Assembly (NCBI RefSeq): GCF_051401765.1
Contig: NW_027480423.1
Span: 5,270,001 to 5,334,000 of the forward strand
Direction: 5' to 3'
From: Calliopsis andreniformis
Lineage: Eukaryota; Arthropoda; Insecta; Hymenoptera; Andrenidae
DNA length: 64,000 bases
In this document: positions 10,473-24,370 of the stretch, piece after piece
Layout: each line of letters starts with the position of its first letter
Numbering within the stretch: position 1 is the first letter of the stretch
Translations under genes and position numbers: made by a program
Notes under the pieces: generated by a model
The model's input: only the letters and a program-made list of their open reading frames with translations
What the model was told of the DNA's origin: nothing
Databases searched by the model: none

Positions 10473-13400
10473 CGTTGACTTCTTAGGCCGTAACTATTCC
10501 ATCTGGTGGAACAACGCCCTAGGGTAAAGCCAAGATTGCGCGGAACGTAGAAATGACGATAACTTTCATACTGGTTGCAATTATTCGTTTTATATGGTGG
10601 AAAAACTGTTGTATTTATATTGTATTTTATGATTCTGGCGTTGACTTCTAAGGCCCTAACTATTCGATCAGGTGGAGCAACGCCCTAGAGTGATGCCTAG
10701 GTTGCTCGAAATGTAGAAATGACCATAACTTTCACACTGGTTGCAATTATTCGTTTTATACGATGGAAAAGCTGTTGTATTTATATTGTATTTTATGCTT
10801 CTGGCGTTCACTTCTTAGGCCCTAACTATTCGATCTGGTGGAACTACGCCCTAGGGTGAAGCCTGGGTTGCCCGGAACGTAGAAATGACCATAACTTTTA
10901 CACTGGTAGCAATTATTCGTTTTATACAATGGAAAAACTGTTCTTTTTATTTTGTATTTTATGCTTCGGGCGTTGACTTCTATGGCCCTAACTGTTTGAT
11001 CTGGTGCAGCAACGCCCTAGAGTGAAGCCTAGGTTGCCCGGAACGTAGAAATGACAATTACTTTCACACTGTATTCAATTATTTCTTTTATACGATGCAA
11101 AAGCTGTTGTATTTATATCGTATTTTATGCTTCTGGCGTTGACTTCTAAGGCCCTAACTATTCGATCTGGTGGAGCAACGACCTAGAGTGAAGCCTAGGT
11201 TGCTCGGAATGTAGAAATAACCATAACTTTCACACTGGTTGCAATTGTTCGTTTTTTACGATGGAAAAGCTGTTGTATTTATATTGTATTTTATGCCTCT
11301 GGCGTTGACTTCTAAGGCCCTAGCTATTCAATCTAGTGGAGCAACGCCCTAGAGTGAAGCCTAGGTTGCCCGGAACGTAGAAATGACCATCACTTTCAAA
11401 CTGTTTGCAATTAATCCTGTTATACGATGGAAAAACTGTTGTATTTTTATTGCATTTTATGCTTCGAGCGTTAACTTCTAAGGCCCTAGCTGTTCCATCT
11501 GGTCGAGCAACACCCTAGCGTGAAGCCTACGTTGCCCGGAACGTAGAAATGACCATTACTTCCACACTGTTTGCAAATATACATTATATACGATGGAAAA
11601 GCTGTTGTACTTATATTGTAATTTATGCTTCTGGCGTCGACTTCTTAGGCCGTAGCTATTTGATCTGGTGGAGCACCGCGCTAGAGTAAAGCCTAGGTTG
11701 CCCGGAACGTAGAACATACCATTACCTTCACACTGGTTGCAATCATTCCTGTTATACAATGGAAAGACGGTTGCACCTTTATTGTATTTTATGCTTCTGG
11801 CGTTGACTTCATAGGGCCTAACTATTCCATCTGGTGGAGCAACGTCCTAGACTGAAGCCTAGGTTAACCGGAACGTAGAAATGACCACAACTTTCACACT
11901 GGTTACCATTATTCGTTTTATAGGATGGAAAAGCTGTTGAATTTATATCGTATTTTATACTTCTGGCGGTGACTTCTTAGGCCCTAACTATTCCATCTGG
12001 TGGAACAACGCCCTAGGGTGAAGCCTACGTTGCCCGGAACGTAGAAATGACCAGTACTTTCACACTGGTTGCAGGTATTCGTTTTATACGATGGAAAAAC
12101 TGTTCTATTTATTTTGCATTTTATGCTTCGGTCGTTGACTTCTAAGGCCCTAACTATTTGACCTGGTGGAGCAACGCCCTAGAGTGAAGCCTAGGTTGCC
12201 CGGGAAGTAGAAATGACCATTACTTTCACACTGGTTGCTATTATTCGTTTTATACGATGGAAAAGCTGTTATATTTATATTTCATTTGATGCTTCTGGCA
12301 TTGAATTCTAAGTTCCTAGCTATTCCATCTGGTGCAGCAACACCCTCGCGTGAAGCCTAGGTTGCCCGGAACGTAGAAATGACCATTAGTTCCACACTGT
12401 TTGCAAATATACATAACATACGATGGGAATGCTGTTGTACTTATATTGTAATTTATGCTTCTGGCGTTGACTTCTTAGGCCCTAACTATTTGGTCTGGTG
12501 GAGCAACGCCCTAGAGTGAAGCCTAGGTTGCCCCGAACGTAGAACATACCATTACCTTCACACTGGTTGCAATTATTCCTGATATACGATGGAAAAGCTG
12601 CTGTATTTATATCGTATTTTATGCTTCTGGCGTTGACTTCTTAGGCCCTAGCTATTCAATCTGGTGGATCAACGCCCTAGGGGGAAGCGTAGGTGGCCCG
12701 GAAAGTAGAAATGACCATAACATTCACACAGGTAGCAATTATTCGTTTTATACGATGGAAAAGCTGTTGTATTTATATCGTATTTTATGCTTCTGGCGTT
12801 GACTTCTAAGGCCCTAGCTATTCGATCTAGTGGAGCAACGCCCTAGAGTGAAGCCTAGGTTGCCCGGAACGTAGAAATGACCATTACTTTCATACTGTTT
12901 GCAATTATTCCTTTTATACGATGAAAAAGCTGTTTTATTTATATCGTATTTTATGCTTCTGGCGTTGACTTCTAAGGCCCTAGCTATTCGATCTAGTGGA
13001 GCAACGCCCTAAAGTGAAGCCTAGGTTGCCCGGAACGTAGAAATGACCATCACTTTCAAACTGGTTGCAATTAATCCTGATATACGATGGAAAAACTGTT
13101 GTATTTTTATTGCATTTTATGCTTCGGGCGTTGACTTCTAAGGCCCTAACTATTCAACCTGTTGGAGCAACGCCATAGAGTAAAGCCTAGGTTGATCGGA
13201 ATGTAGAAATGACCATAACTTTCACACTGGTTGCAATTATTCGTTTTATACGATGGAAAAACTGTTGTATTTATATGGTATTTTATGCTTCTGGCGTTCA
13301 CTTCTTAGGCCCGAACTATTCGATCTGGTGGAACAACGCCCTAGAGTGAAGCCTAGGTTGCCCGGAACGTAGAAATGACCATAACTTTCACACTGTTTGC

Positions 13401-13773
13401 AATTATTCGTTTTATACGATGGAAAAGCTGTTGTATTTATATCGTATTTTATGCTTCGGGCGTTGACTTCTTAGGCCCTAACATTTCGATCTAGTGGAGC
13501 AACGCCCTAGAGTGAAGCCTAGGTTGCCCGGAACGTAGAAATGACCATCACTTTCAAACTGGTTGCAATTAATCCTGATATACGATGGAAAAAGTGTTGT
13601 ATTTTTATTGCATTTTATGCTTCGGGCGTTGACTTCTAAGGCCCTAACTATTCAACCTGTTGGAGCAACGCCATAGAGTAAAGCCTAGGTTGATCGGAAT
13701 GTAGAAATGACCATAACTTTCACACTGGTTGCAATTATTCGTTTTATACGATGGAAAAACTGTTGTATTTATA
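10311..13773 (+). repeat. Block B, copy 1 (about 21 monomers)
   Basis: This matches 16787-20249 at a constant offset of 6476 bp (39 monomers plus 2 nt) with few differences. The match ends where this copy reads TATATGATATTTTATG near 13770 and the other reads TATATCGTATTTTATG near 20247. The block includes one complete 3-monomer tandem duplication, described separately. Confidence 0.85.
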
Positions 13774-13950
13774 TGATATTTTATGCTTCTGGCGTTCACT
13801 TCTTAGGCCCGAACTATTCGATCTGGTGGAACAACGCCCTAGGGTGAAGCCTAGGTTGCCCGGAACGTAGAAATGACCATAACTTTCACACTGTTTGCAA
13901 TTATTCGTTTTATACGATGGAAAAGCTGTTGTATTTATATCGTATTTTAT
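12985..13950 (+). repeat. 3-monomer (498 bp) tandem duplication
   Basis: CTAACTATTCAACCTG starts at 13146 and again at 13644, exactly 498 bp apart, and the three-monomer context repeats with only a few differences (for example ATGGTATTTT against ATGATATTTT). The same 3-mer pair is found at 19622/20120 and 24103/24601, with further single copies at 31 and 28088. The pair was therefore carried along inside the larger duplications. Confidence 0.85.
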
Positions 13951-14019
13951 GCTTCTGGCGTTGACTTCTAAGGCCCTAGCTATTCGATCTAGTGGAGCAA
14001 CGCCCTAGAGTGAAGCCTA

Positions 14020-15705
14020 GGTTGCCCGGAACGTAGAAATGACCATAACATTCACACCGGTTGCAATTATTCGTTTAGTACGATGGAAAAGCTGTTGTAT
14101 TAATATTGCATTTCATGCTTCGGCCGTTGACTTCTAAGGCCCTAACTATACGATCTGGTGGAGTAACGCCCTAGAGTGAAGCCTAGGTTGCCCGGAACGT
14201 AGAAATGACCATAACTTTCATACTGCTTGCAATTATTCGTTTTATACGACGGAAAAACTGTTGTATTTATATTGTATTTTATACTTCGGGCGTTGACTTG
14301 TAAGGCCCTAACTATTCAATGTGTTGGATCAACGCCCTAGAGTGAAGCCAAGGTTGCTCGGAATGTAGAAATGACCATAACATTCACACTGGTTGAAATT
14401 ATTCGTTTTATACGATGGAAAAGCTGTTGCATCTTTATTGTATTTTATGCTTCTGGCGTTGCCTTCTTAGGCCCTAACTGTTCGATCTGGTGGAACAACG
14501 CCCTAGAGTGAAGCCTAGGTTGCCCGGAACGTAGAAATGACCATCACTTTCACACTGGTTGCAATTATTCCTGTTATACGATGGAAAAGCTCTTGTATAT
14601 TTAATGTATTTTATGCTTCGGGCGTTGACTTCTATGGCCCTACCTATTCGATCTGGTGGAGCAACGCCCTACAGTCAAGCCTAGGTTGCCCGGAAAGTAG
14701 AAATGACCACAGCTTTGATACTGGTTGCAATTACTCGTTTTATATGATGGAAAAACTGTTCTATTTATCTTGTATTTTATGCTTCGGGCGTTCACTTCTT
14801 AGCCCCTAACTATTCCATCTGGTGGAACAACGCCCTGGGGTGAAGCCTAGGTTGCCCGGAACGTAGAAATGACCATAACTTTCACGCTGGTTGCTATTAT
14901 TCGTTTTATACGGTGGAAAAACTGTTATATTTATATTGTATTTTATGCTTCTGGCGTTGCCATCTTAGGCCCTAACTGTTCGATCTGGTGGAACAACGCC
15001 CTAGAGTGAAGCCTAGGTTACCCGGAACGTTGAAATGACCAGTACTATCGCACTGTTTGCAATTATTCATTTTATACGGTGGAAAAGCTGTTGTATTGAT
15101 ATTGTATTTTATGCTTCTGGCGTTGACTTCTAAGGCCGTAGCTATTAGCTGTGGTGGAGCAACGCCCTACAGTGACGCATAGGTTGCCCGGAACGTAGAA
15201 ATGACCATTAATTTCACAATGTTTGCAATTATTCATTTTATACAATGGAAAAACGGTTGTAGTTATACTGTGTTTTATTCTTCTGGCGTTGAATTCCAAG
15301 TCCCTAGCTATTCGATCTGGTGGAGCAACGCCCTAGAGTGAAACCTAGGTTGCTCGGAACGTTGAAATAACTTTAACTTTCACACTGCTCCCAATTATTC
15401 GTTTTATACGATGGAAAAGCTGTTGTATTTTGTATCGTATGTTATGCTTCGGGCGTTTACTTCTAAGGCCCTCACTATTCGATCTGGTGGAGCAACGCCC
15501 TAGAGTGAAACGTAGGTTGCCCGGAACGTAGAAATGACCATAACATTCACACCGGTTGCAATTATTCGTTTAGTACGATGGAAAAGCTGTTGTATTAATA
15601 TTGCATTTCATGCTTCGGCCGTTGACTTCTAAGGCCCTAACTATACGATCTGGTGGAGCAACGCCCTAGAGTGAAGCCTAGGTTGCCCGGAACGTAGAAA
15701 TGACC
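14020..15705 (+). repeat. Block A fragment, copy at 14-15.7 kb, with one extra monomer
   Basis: About 14020-15315 matches 740-2035 at offset 13280 (exactly 80 monomers). After one unmatched monomer (about 15340-15505, carrying TTGCTCGGAACGTTGAAATA and CACTGCTCCCAATT), the match resumes at 15506 against 2060 (offset 13446, 81 monomers). The copies near 2 kb, 26.6 kb and 30.1 kb all lack this monomer and share the variant GATCTCGTGG at the joint, whereas this copy reads GATCTGGTGG. Confidence 0.83.
14899..14915 (+). other. Best CENP-B-box-like 17-mer (8 of 9 key bases)
   Basis: The sequence ATTCGTTTTATACGGTG, compared with the mammalian core NTTCGNNNNANNCGGGN, matches TTCG, the central A, CG and the next G, and misses only the last G. 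The consensus monomer has ATTCGTTTTATACGATG in the same place (7 of 9). The pattern is seen directly. Binding by any CENP-B-like protein is not shown and would depend on the host encoding one. Confidence 0.4.
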
Positions 15706-16786
15706 ATAACTTTCATACTGGTTGCAATTATTCGTTTTATATGGTGGAAAAACTGTTGTATTTATATTGTATTTTATGCTTCTGGCGTTCACTTCTTAGG
15801 CCCTAACTATTCGATCTGGTGGTACAACGCCATAGGGTGAAGCCTAGGTTGCCCGGAACGTAGATATGACCATAACCTTCACACAGGTTGCAATTATTCG
15901 TTTTATACGGTGTAAAGGCTGTTGTACTTATTTTCTATTTTATTCTTCTGGTGTTGATTTCTTAGGCCCTAACTATTCGATCTGGTGGAACAACGCCGTA
16001 GAGTGAAGCCTAGCTTGCCCGGAACGTAGAAATGACCATTACTTTCACACTGTTTGCAATTATTCCTTTTATACGATGGAAAAGCTGTTGTATTTATATC
16101 GTATTTTATGCTTCTGGCGTTGACTTCTAATGACCTAACTATTCGATCTGGTGGAGCAACGCCCTACAGTGATGCCTAGGTTGCCCGGAACGTAGATACG
16201 ACCATAACCTTCACACTGGTTGCAAATAATTCCTGCTATACGGTGGAAAAACTGTTGTATTTTTACTGCATTTTATGCTTCGGGCATTGACTTCTAAGGC
16301 CCTAGCTATGCAATCTGTTGGAGCAACGCCCTAGGGGGAAGCCTAGGTTGCCCGGAACGTAGAAATGACCATAACTTTCACACTGGTTGCAATTATTCGT
16401 TTTATACGATGGAAAAGCTGTTGAATTTATATCGTATTTTATGCTTCTGGCGTTGACTTCTAAGGCCCTAACTATTCGATCAGGTGGAGCAGCGCCCTAG
16501 AGTGAAGCCTAGGTTGCTCGAAATGTAGAAATGACCATAACTTTCACACTGGTTGCAATTATTCGTTTTATATGATGGAAACACTGTTGTATTTATATTG
16601 TATTTTATGCTTCTGGCGTTCACTTCTTAGGCCCTAACTATTCGGTCTGGTGGTACAACGCCATAGGGTGAAGCCTAGGTTGCCCGGAAGGTAGGAATGA
16701 CCGTAACCTTCATACTGGTTGCAATTATTCGTTTTATATTGTGGAAAAACTGTTGTATTTATATTGAATTTTATTATTCTGGCGTT

Positions 16787-19700
16787 GACTTCTAAGGCCC
16801 TAACGATTCGATCAGGTGGAGCAACGCCCTAGAGTGAAGCCTAGGTTGCTCGAAGTGTAGAAATGACCATAACTTTCACATTGGTTGCAATTATTCGATT
16901 TATACGATGGAAAAGCTGTTGTATTTATATCGTATTTTATGCTTCTGGCGTTGACTTCTTAGGCCGTAACTATTCCATCTGGTGGAACAACGCCCTAGGG
17001 TAAAGCCAAGATTGCGCGGAACGTAGAAATGACGATAACTTTCATACTGGTTGCAATTATTCGTTTTATATGGTGGAAAAACTGTTGTATTTATATTGTA
17101 TTTTATGATTCTGGCGTTGACTTCTAAGGCCCTAACTATTCGATCAGGTGGAGCAACGCCCTAGAGTGATGCCTAGGTTGCTCGAAATGTAGAAATGACC
17201 ACAACTTTCACACTGGTTGCAATTATTCGTTTTATACGATGGAAAAGCTGTTGTATTTATATTGTATTTTATGCTTCTGGCGTTCACTTCTTAGGCCCTA
17301 ACTATTCGATCTGGTGGAACAACGCCCTAGGGTGAAGCCTGGGTTGCCCGGAACGTAGAAATGACCATAACTTTTACACTGGTAGCAATTATTCGTTTTA
17401 TACAATGGAAAAACTGTTCTTTTTATTTTGTATTTTATGCTTCGGGCGTTGACTTCTATGGCCCTAACTGTTTGATCTGGTGGAGCAACGCCCTAGAGTG
17501 AAGCCTAGGTTGCCCGGAACGTAGAAATGACAATTACTTTCACACTGTATTCAATTATTTCTTTTATACGATGCAAAAGCTGTTGTATTTATATCGTATT
17601 TTATGCTTCTGGCGTTGACTTCTAAGGCCCTAACTATTCGATCTGGTGGAGCAACGACCTAGAGTGAAGCCTAGGTTGCTCGGAATGTAGAAATAACCAT
17701 AACTTTCACACTGGTTGCAATTGTTCGTTTTTTACGATGGAAAAGCTGTTGTATTTATATTGTATTTTATGCCTCTGGCGTTGACTTCTAAGGCCCTAGC
17801 TATTCAATCTAGTGGAGCAACGCCCTAGAGTGAAGCCTAGGTTGCCCGGAACGTAGAAATGACCATCACTTTCAAACTGTTTGCAATTAATCCTGTTATA
17901 CGATGGAAAAACTGTTGTATTTTTATTGCATTTTATGCTTCGAGCGTTGACTTCTAAGGCCCTAGCTGTTCCATCTGGTCGAGCAACACCCTAGCGTGAA
18001 GCCTACGTTGCCCGGAACGTAGAAATGACCATTACTTCCACACTGTTTGCAAATATACATTATATACGATGGAAAAGCTGTTGTACTTATATTGTAATTT
18101 ATGCTTCTGGCGTCGACTTCTTAGGCCGTAGCTATTTGATCTGGTGGAGCACCGCGCTAGAGTAAAGCCTAGGTTGCCCGGAACGTAGAACATACCATTA
18201 CCTTCACACTGGTTGCAATCATTCCTGTTATACAATGGAAAGACGGTTGCACCTTTATTGTATTTTATGCTTCTGGCGTTGACTTCATAGGGCCTAACTA
18301 TTCCATCTGGTGGAGCAACGTCCTAGACTGAAGCCTAGGTTGACCGGAACGTAGAAATGACCACAACTTTCACACTGGTTACCATTATTCGTTTTATACG
18401 ATGGAAAAGCTGTTGAATTTATATCGTATTTTATACTTCTGGCGGTGACTTCTTAGGCGCTAACTATTCCATCTGGTGGAACAACGCCCTAGGGTGAAGC
18501 CTACGTTGCCCGGAACGTAGAAATGACCAGTACTTTCACACTGGTTGCAGGTATTCGTTTTATACGATGGAAAAACTGTTCTATTTATTTTGCATTTTAT
18601 GCTTCGGGCGTTGACTTCTAAGGCCCTAACTATTTGACCTGGTGGAGCAACGCCCTAGAGTGAAGCCTAGGTTGCCCGGGAAGTAGAAATGACCATTACT
18701 TTCACACTGGTTGCTGTTATTCGTTTTATACGATGGAAAAGCTGTTATATTTATATTTCATTTGATGCTTCTGGCATTGAATTCTAAGTTCCTAGCTATT
18801 CCATCTGGTGCAGCAACACCCTCGCGTGAAGCCTAGGTTGCCCGGAACGTAGAAATGACCATTAGTTCCACACTGTTTGCAAATATACATAACATACGAT
18901 GGGAATGCTGTTGTACTTATATTGTAATTTATGCTTCTGGCGTTGACTTCTTAGGCCCTAACTATTTGGTCTGGTGGAGCAACGCCCTAGAGTGAAGCCT
19001 AGGTTGCCCCGAACGTAGAACATACCATTACCTTCACACTGGTTGCAATTATTCCTGATATACGATGGAAAGGCTGCTGTATTTATATCGTATTTTATGC
19101 TTCTGACGTTGACTTCTTAGGCCCTAGCTATTCAATCTGGTGGATCAACGCCCTAGGGGGAAGCGTAGGTGGCCCGGAAAGTAGAAATGACCATAACATT
19201 CACACAGGTAGCAATTATTCATTTTATACGATGGAAAAGCTGTTGTATTTATATCGTATTTTATGCTTCTGGCGTTGACTTCTAAGGCCCTAGCTATTCG
19301 ATCTAGTGGAGCAACGCCCTAGAGTGAAGCCTAGGTTGCCCGGAACGTAGAAATGACCATTACTTTCATACTGTTTGCAATTATTCCTTTTATACGATGA
19401 AAAAGCTGTTTTATTTATATCGTATTTTATGCTTCTGGCGTTGACTTCTAAGGCCCTAGCTATTCGATCTAGTGGAGCAACGCCCTAGAGTGAAGCCTAG
19501 GTTGCCCGGAACGTAGAAATGACCATCACTTTCAAACTGGTTGCAATTAATCCTGATATACGATGGAAAAACTGTTGTATTTTTATTGCATTTTATGCTT
19601 CGGGCGTTGACTTCTAAGGCCCTAACTATTCAACCTGTTGGAGCAACGCCATAGAGTAAAGCCTAGGTTGATCGGAATGTAGAAATGACCATAACTTTCA

Positions 19701-20249
19701 CACCGGTTGCAATTATTCGTTTTATACGATGGAAAAACTGTTGTATTTATATGGTATTTTATGCTTCTGGCGTTCACTTCTTAGGCCCGAACTATTCGAT
19801 CTGGTGGAACAACGCCCTAGAGTGAAGCCTAGGTTGCCCGGAACGTAGAAATGACCATAACTTTCACACTGTTTGCAATTATTCGTTTTATACGATGGAA
19901 AAGCTGTTGTATTTATATCGTATTTTATGCTTCGGGCGTTCACTTCTTAGGCCCTAACATTTCGATCTAGTGGAGCAACGCCCTAGAGTGAAGCCTAGGT
20001 TGCCCGGAACGTAGAAATGACCATCACTTTCAAACTGGTTGCAATTAATCCTGATATACGATGGAAAAAGTGTTGTATTTTTATTGCATTTTATGCTTCG
20101 GGCGTTGACTTCTAAGGCCCTAACTATTCAACCTGTTGGAGCAACGCCATAGAGTAAAGCCTAGGTTGATCGGAATGTAGAAATGACCATAACTTTCACA
20201 CTGGTTGCAATTATTCGTTTTATACGATGGAAAAACTGTTGTATTTATA
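16787..20249 (+). repeat. Block B, copy 2
   Basis: This is the partner of 10311-13773 (offset 6476). Anchors lining up at that offset include ACTATTCAACC near 19625 with 13149, and the AAATATACAT monomer near 18050 with 11574. Its right part, about 18803-20249, recurs again at 23284-24730 (offset 4481, 27 monomers minus 1 nt), so three copies of that piece exist. Confidence 0.85.
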
Positions 20250-20686
20250 TCGTATTTTATGCTTCTGGCGTTGACTTCTAAGGACCAAACTATTCGATCT
20301 GGTGGAGCAACGCCCTACAGTGATGCCTAGGTTGCCCGGAACGTAGATACGACCATAACCTTCACACTGGTTGCAAATTATTCCTGCTATACGATGGAAA
20401 AGCTGTTGTATTTTTACTGCATGTTATGCTTCGAGCATTGACTTCTAAGGCCCTAACTATGCAATCTGTTGGAGCAACGCCCTAGTGGGAAGCCTAGGTT
20501 GCCCGGAACGTAGAAATGACCATAACTTTCACACTGGTTGCAATTATTCGGTTTATACGATGGAAAAGCTGTTGTATTTATATCGTATTTTATGCTTCTG
20601 GCGTTGACTTCTTAGGCCCTAGCTATTCAATCTGGTGGATCAACGCCCTAGGGGGAAGCGTAGGTTGCCCGGAAAGTAGAAATGAC

Positions 20687-23672
20687 CATAACTTTCACAC
20701 TGGTAGCAATTATACGTTTTATACGATGGAAAAGCTGTTGTATTTATATCGTATTTTATGCTTCTGGCGTTGACTTCTAAGGACCTAACTATTCGATCTG
20801 GTGGAGCAACGCCCTACAGTGATGCCTAGGTTGCCCGGAACGTAGATACGACCATAACCTTCACACTGGTTGCAAATTATTCCTGCTATACGATGGAAAA
20901 ACTGTTGTATTTTTACTGCATTTTATGCTTCGGGCATTGACTTCTAAGGCCCTGACTATGCAATCTGTTGGAGCAACGCCCTAGGGGGAAGCCTAGGTTG
21001 CCCGGTACGTAGAAATGACCATAACTTTCACACTGGTTGCTATTATTCGTTTTATACGATGGAAAAGCTGTTATATTTATATTGTATTTAAGTATCTGCC
21101 GTTGACTTCTGAGCCCATTGCTATTCGATGTGGTGGAAGAACGCCATAGAGTGAAGCCTAGGTAGCCCGGATCGTAGAAATGTCCATATCTTTCACACTG
21201 TTTGCAATTTTTCGTTTTATACGATGGAAAAACTGTTTTATTTATTTTGTATTTTATGCTTCGGGCGTTGACTTCTAAGGCTCTAACTACTCGATCTGGT
21301 GGAGCAACGCCCTAGAGTGCAGCCTAGGTTGCCTGGAACGTAGAAATGACCATCACTTTCACACGGGTTGCAATTATTCCTGTTATAGGATGGAAAGACT
21401 GTTGTAGCTTTATTGTATTTTGTACTTCAGGCGTTGACTTCTGAGGCCGTAGCTATTCGTTGTGGTGGAAGATCGCCATACAGTGAAGCCTAGGTTGCCC
21501 GGTACGTAGAAATGACCATAACTTTCACACTGGTTGCTATTATTCGTTTTATACGATGGAAAAGCTGTTATATTTATATTGTATTTAAGTATCTGCCGTG
21601 GACTTCTAAGGCCCTAGCTATACGATCAGGTGGCGCAACGCCCTAGAGTGAAGCCTAGGTTGCTCGAAATGTAGAAATGACCATAACTTTCACACTGGTT
21701 GCAATTATTCGTTTTATACGATGGAAAAACTGTTGTATTTATATCGTATTTTATGCTTCTGGCGTTGACTTCTTGGGCCCTGACTATTCAATCTGGTGCA
21801 GCAACACCCTCGCGTGAAGCCTAGGTTGCCCGGAACGTAGAAATGACCATTAGTTCCACACTGTTTGCAAATATACATAACATACGATGGGAATGCTGTT
21901 GTACTTATTTTGTAATTTATGCTTCTGGCGTTGACTTCTTAGGCCCTAACTATTTGGTCTGGTGGAGCAACGCCCTAGAGTGAAGCCTAGGTTGCCCCGA
22001 ACGTAGAACATACCATTACCTTCACACTGGTTGCAATTATTCCTGATATACGATGGAAAAGCTGCTGTATTTATATCGTATTTTATGCTTCTGGCGTTGA
22101 CTTCTTAGGCCCTAGCTATTCAATCTGGTGGATCAACGCCCTAGGGGGAAGCGTAGGTGGCCCGGAAAGTAGAAATGACCATAACTTTCACACTGGTAGC
22201 AATTATACGTTTTATACGATGGAAAAGCTGTTGTATTTATATCGTATTTTATGCTTCTGGCGTTGACTTCTAAGGACCTAACTATTCGATCTGGTGGAGC
22301 AACGCCCTACAGTGATGCCTAGGTTGCCCGGAACGTAGATACGACCATAACCTTCACACTGGTTGCAAATTATTCCTGCTATACGATGGAAAAACTGTTG
22401 TATTTTTACTGCATTTTATGCTTCGGGCATTGACTTCTAAGGCCCTGACTATGCAATCTGTTGGAGCAACGCCCTAGGGGGAAGCCTAGGTTGCCCGGTA
22501 CGTAGAAATGACCATAACTTTCACACTGGTTGCTATTATTCGTTTTATACGATGGAAAAGCTGTTATATTTATATTGTATTTAAGTATCTGCCGTTGACT
22601 TCTGAGCCCATTGCTATTCGATGTGGTGGAAGAACGCCATAGAGTGAAGCCTAGGTAGCCCGGATCGTAGAAATGTCCATATCTTTCACACTGTTTGCAA
22701 TTTTTCGTTTTATACGATGGAAAAACTGTTTTATTTATTTTGTATTTTATGCTTCGGGCGTTGACTTCTAAGGCTCTAACTACTCGATCTGGTGGAGCAA
22801 CGCCCTAGAGTGCAGCCTAGGTTGCCTGGAACGTAGAAATGACCATCACTTTCACACGGGTTGCAATTATTCCTGTTATAGGATGGAAAGACTGTTGTAG
22901 CTTTATTGTATTTTGTACTTCAGGCGTTGACTTCTGAGGCCGTAGCTATTCGTTGTGGTGGAAGATCGCCATACAGTGAAGCCTAGGTTGCCCGGTACGT
23001 AGAAATGACCATAACTTTCACACTGGTTGCTATTATTCGTTTTATACGATGGAAAAGCTGTTATATTTATATTGTATTTAAGTATCTGCCGTGGACTTCT
23101 AAGGCCCTAGCTATACGATCAGGTGGCGCAACGCCCTAGAGTGAAGCCTAGGTTGCTCGAAATGTAGAAATGACCATAACTTTCACACTGGTTGCAATTA
23201 TTCGTTTTATACGATGGAAAAACTGTTGTATTTATATCGTATTTTATGCTTCTGGCGTTGACTTCTTGGGCCCTGACTATTCAATCTGGTGCAGCAACAC
23301 CCTCGCGTGAAGCCTAGGTTGCCCGGAACGTAGAAATGACCATTAGTTCCACACTGTTTGCAAATATACATAACATACGATGGGAATGCTGTTGTACTTA
23401 TTTTGTAATTTATGCTTCTGGCGTTGACTTCTTAGGCCCTAACTATTTGGTCTGGTGGAGCAACGCCCTAGAGTGAAGCCTAGGTTGCCCCGAACGTAGA
23501 ACATACCATTACCTTCACACTGGTTGCAATTATTCCTGATATACGATGGAAAAGCTGCTGTATTTATATCGTATTTTATGCTTCTGGCGTTGACTTCTTA
23601 GGCCCTAGCTATTCAATCTGGTGGATCAACGCCCTAGGGGGAAGCGTAGGTGGCCCGGAAAGTAGAAATGAC
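20687..23672 (+). repeat. 9-monomer (1493 bp) tandem duplication
   Basis: Bases from about 20569 to 22179 are matched 1493 bp downstream, giving two adjacent units of about 20687-22179 and 22180-23672. Diagnostic rare variants present once in each unit are AAGTATCTGCCGTTGACTTC (about 21090 and 22583), ATTGTATTTTGTACTTCAGG (about 21412 and 22905) and CAGCAACACCCTCGCG (about 21799 and 23292). I saw essentially one difference, GGTTGCCC near 20662 against GGTGGCCC near 22155. The phase of the unit borders is arbitrary within the homology. Confidence 0.87.
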
Positions 23673-24370
23673 CATAACATTCACACAGGTAGCAATTATT
23701 CGTTTTATACGATGGAAAAGCTGTTGTATTTATATCGTATTTTATGCTTCTGGCGTTGACTTCTAAGGCCCTAGCTATTCGATCTAGTGGAGCAACGCCC
23801 TAGAGTGAAGCCTAGGTTGCCCGGAACGTAGAAATGACCATTACTTTCATACTGTTTGCAATTATTCCTTTTATACGATGAAAAAGCTGTTTTATTTATA
23901 TCGTATTTTATGCTTCTGGCGTTGACTTCTAAGGCCCTAGCTATTCGATCTAGTGGAGCAACGCCCTAGAGTGAAGCCTAGGTTGCCCGGAACGTAGAAA
24001 TGACCATCACTTTCAAACTGGTTGCAATTAATCCTGATATACGATGGAAAAACTGTTGTATTTTTATTGCATTTTATGCTTCGGGCGTTGACTTCTAAGG
24101 CCCTAACTATTCAACCTGTTGGAGCAACGCCATAGAGTAAAGCCTAGGTTGATCGGAATGTAGAAATGACCATAACTTTCACACTGGTTGCAATTATTCG
24201 TTTTATACGATGGAAAAACTGTTGTATTTATATGGTATTTTATGCTTCTGGCGTTCACTTCTTAGGCCCGAACTATTCGATCTGGTGGAACAACGCCCTA
24301 GAGTGAAGCCTAGGTTGCCCGGAACGTAGAAATGACCATAACTTTCACACTGTTTGCAATTATTCGTTTT

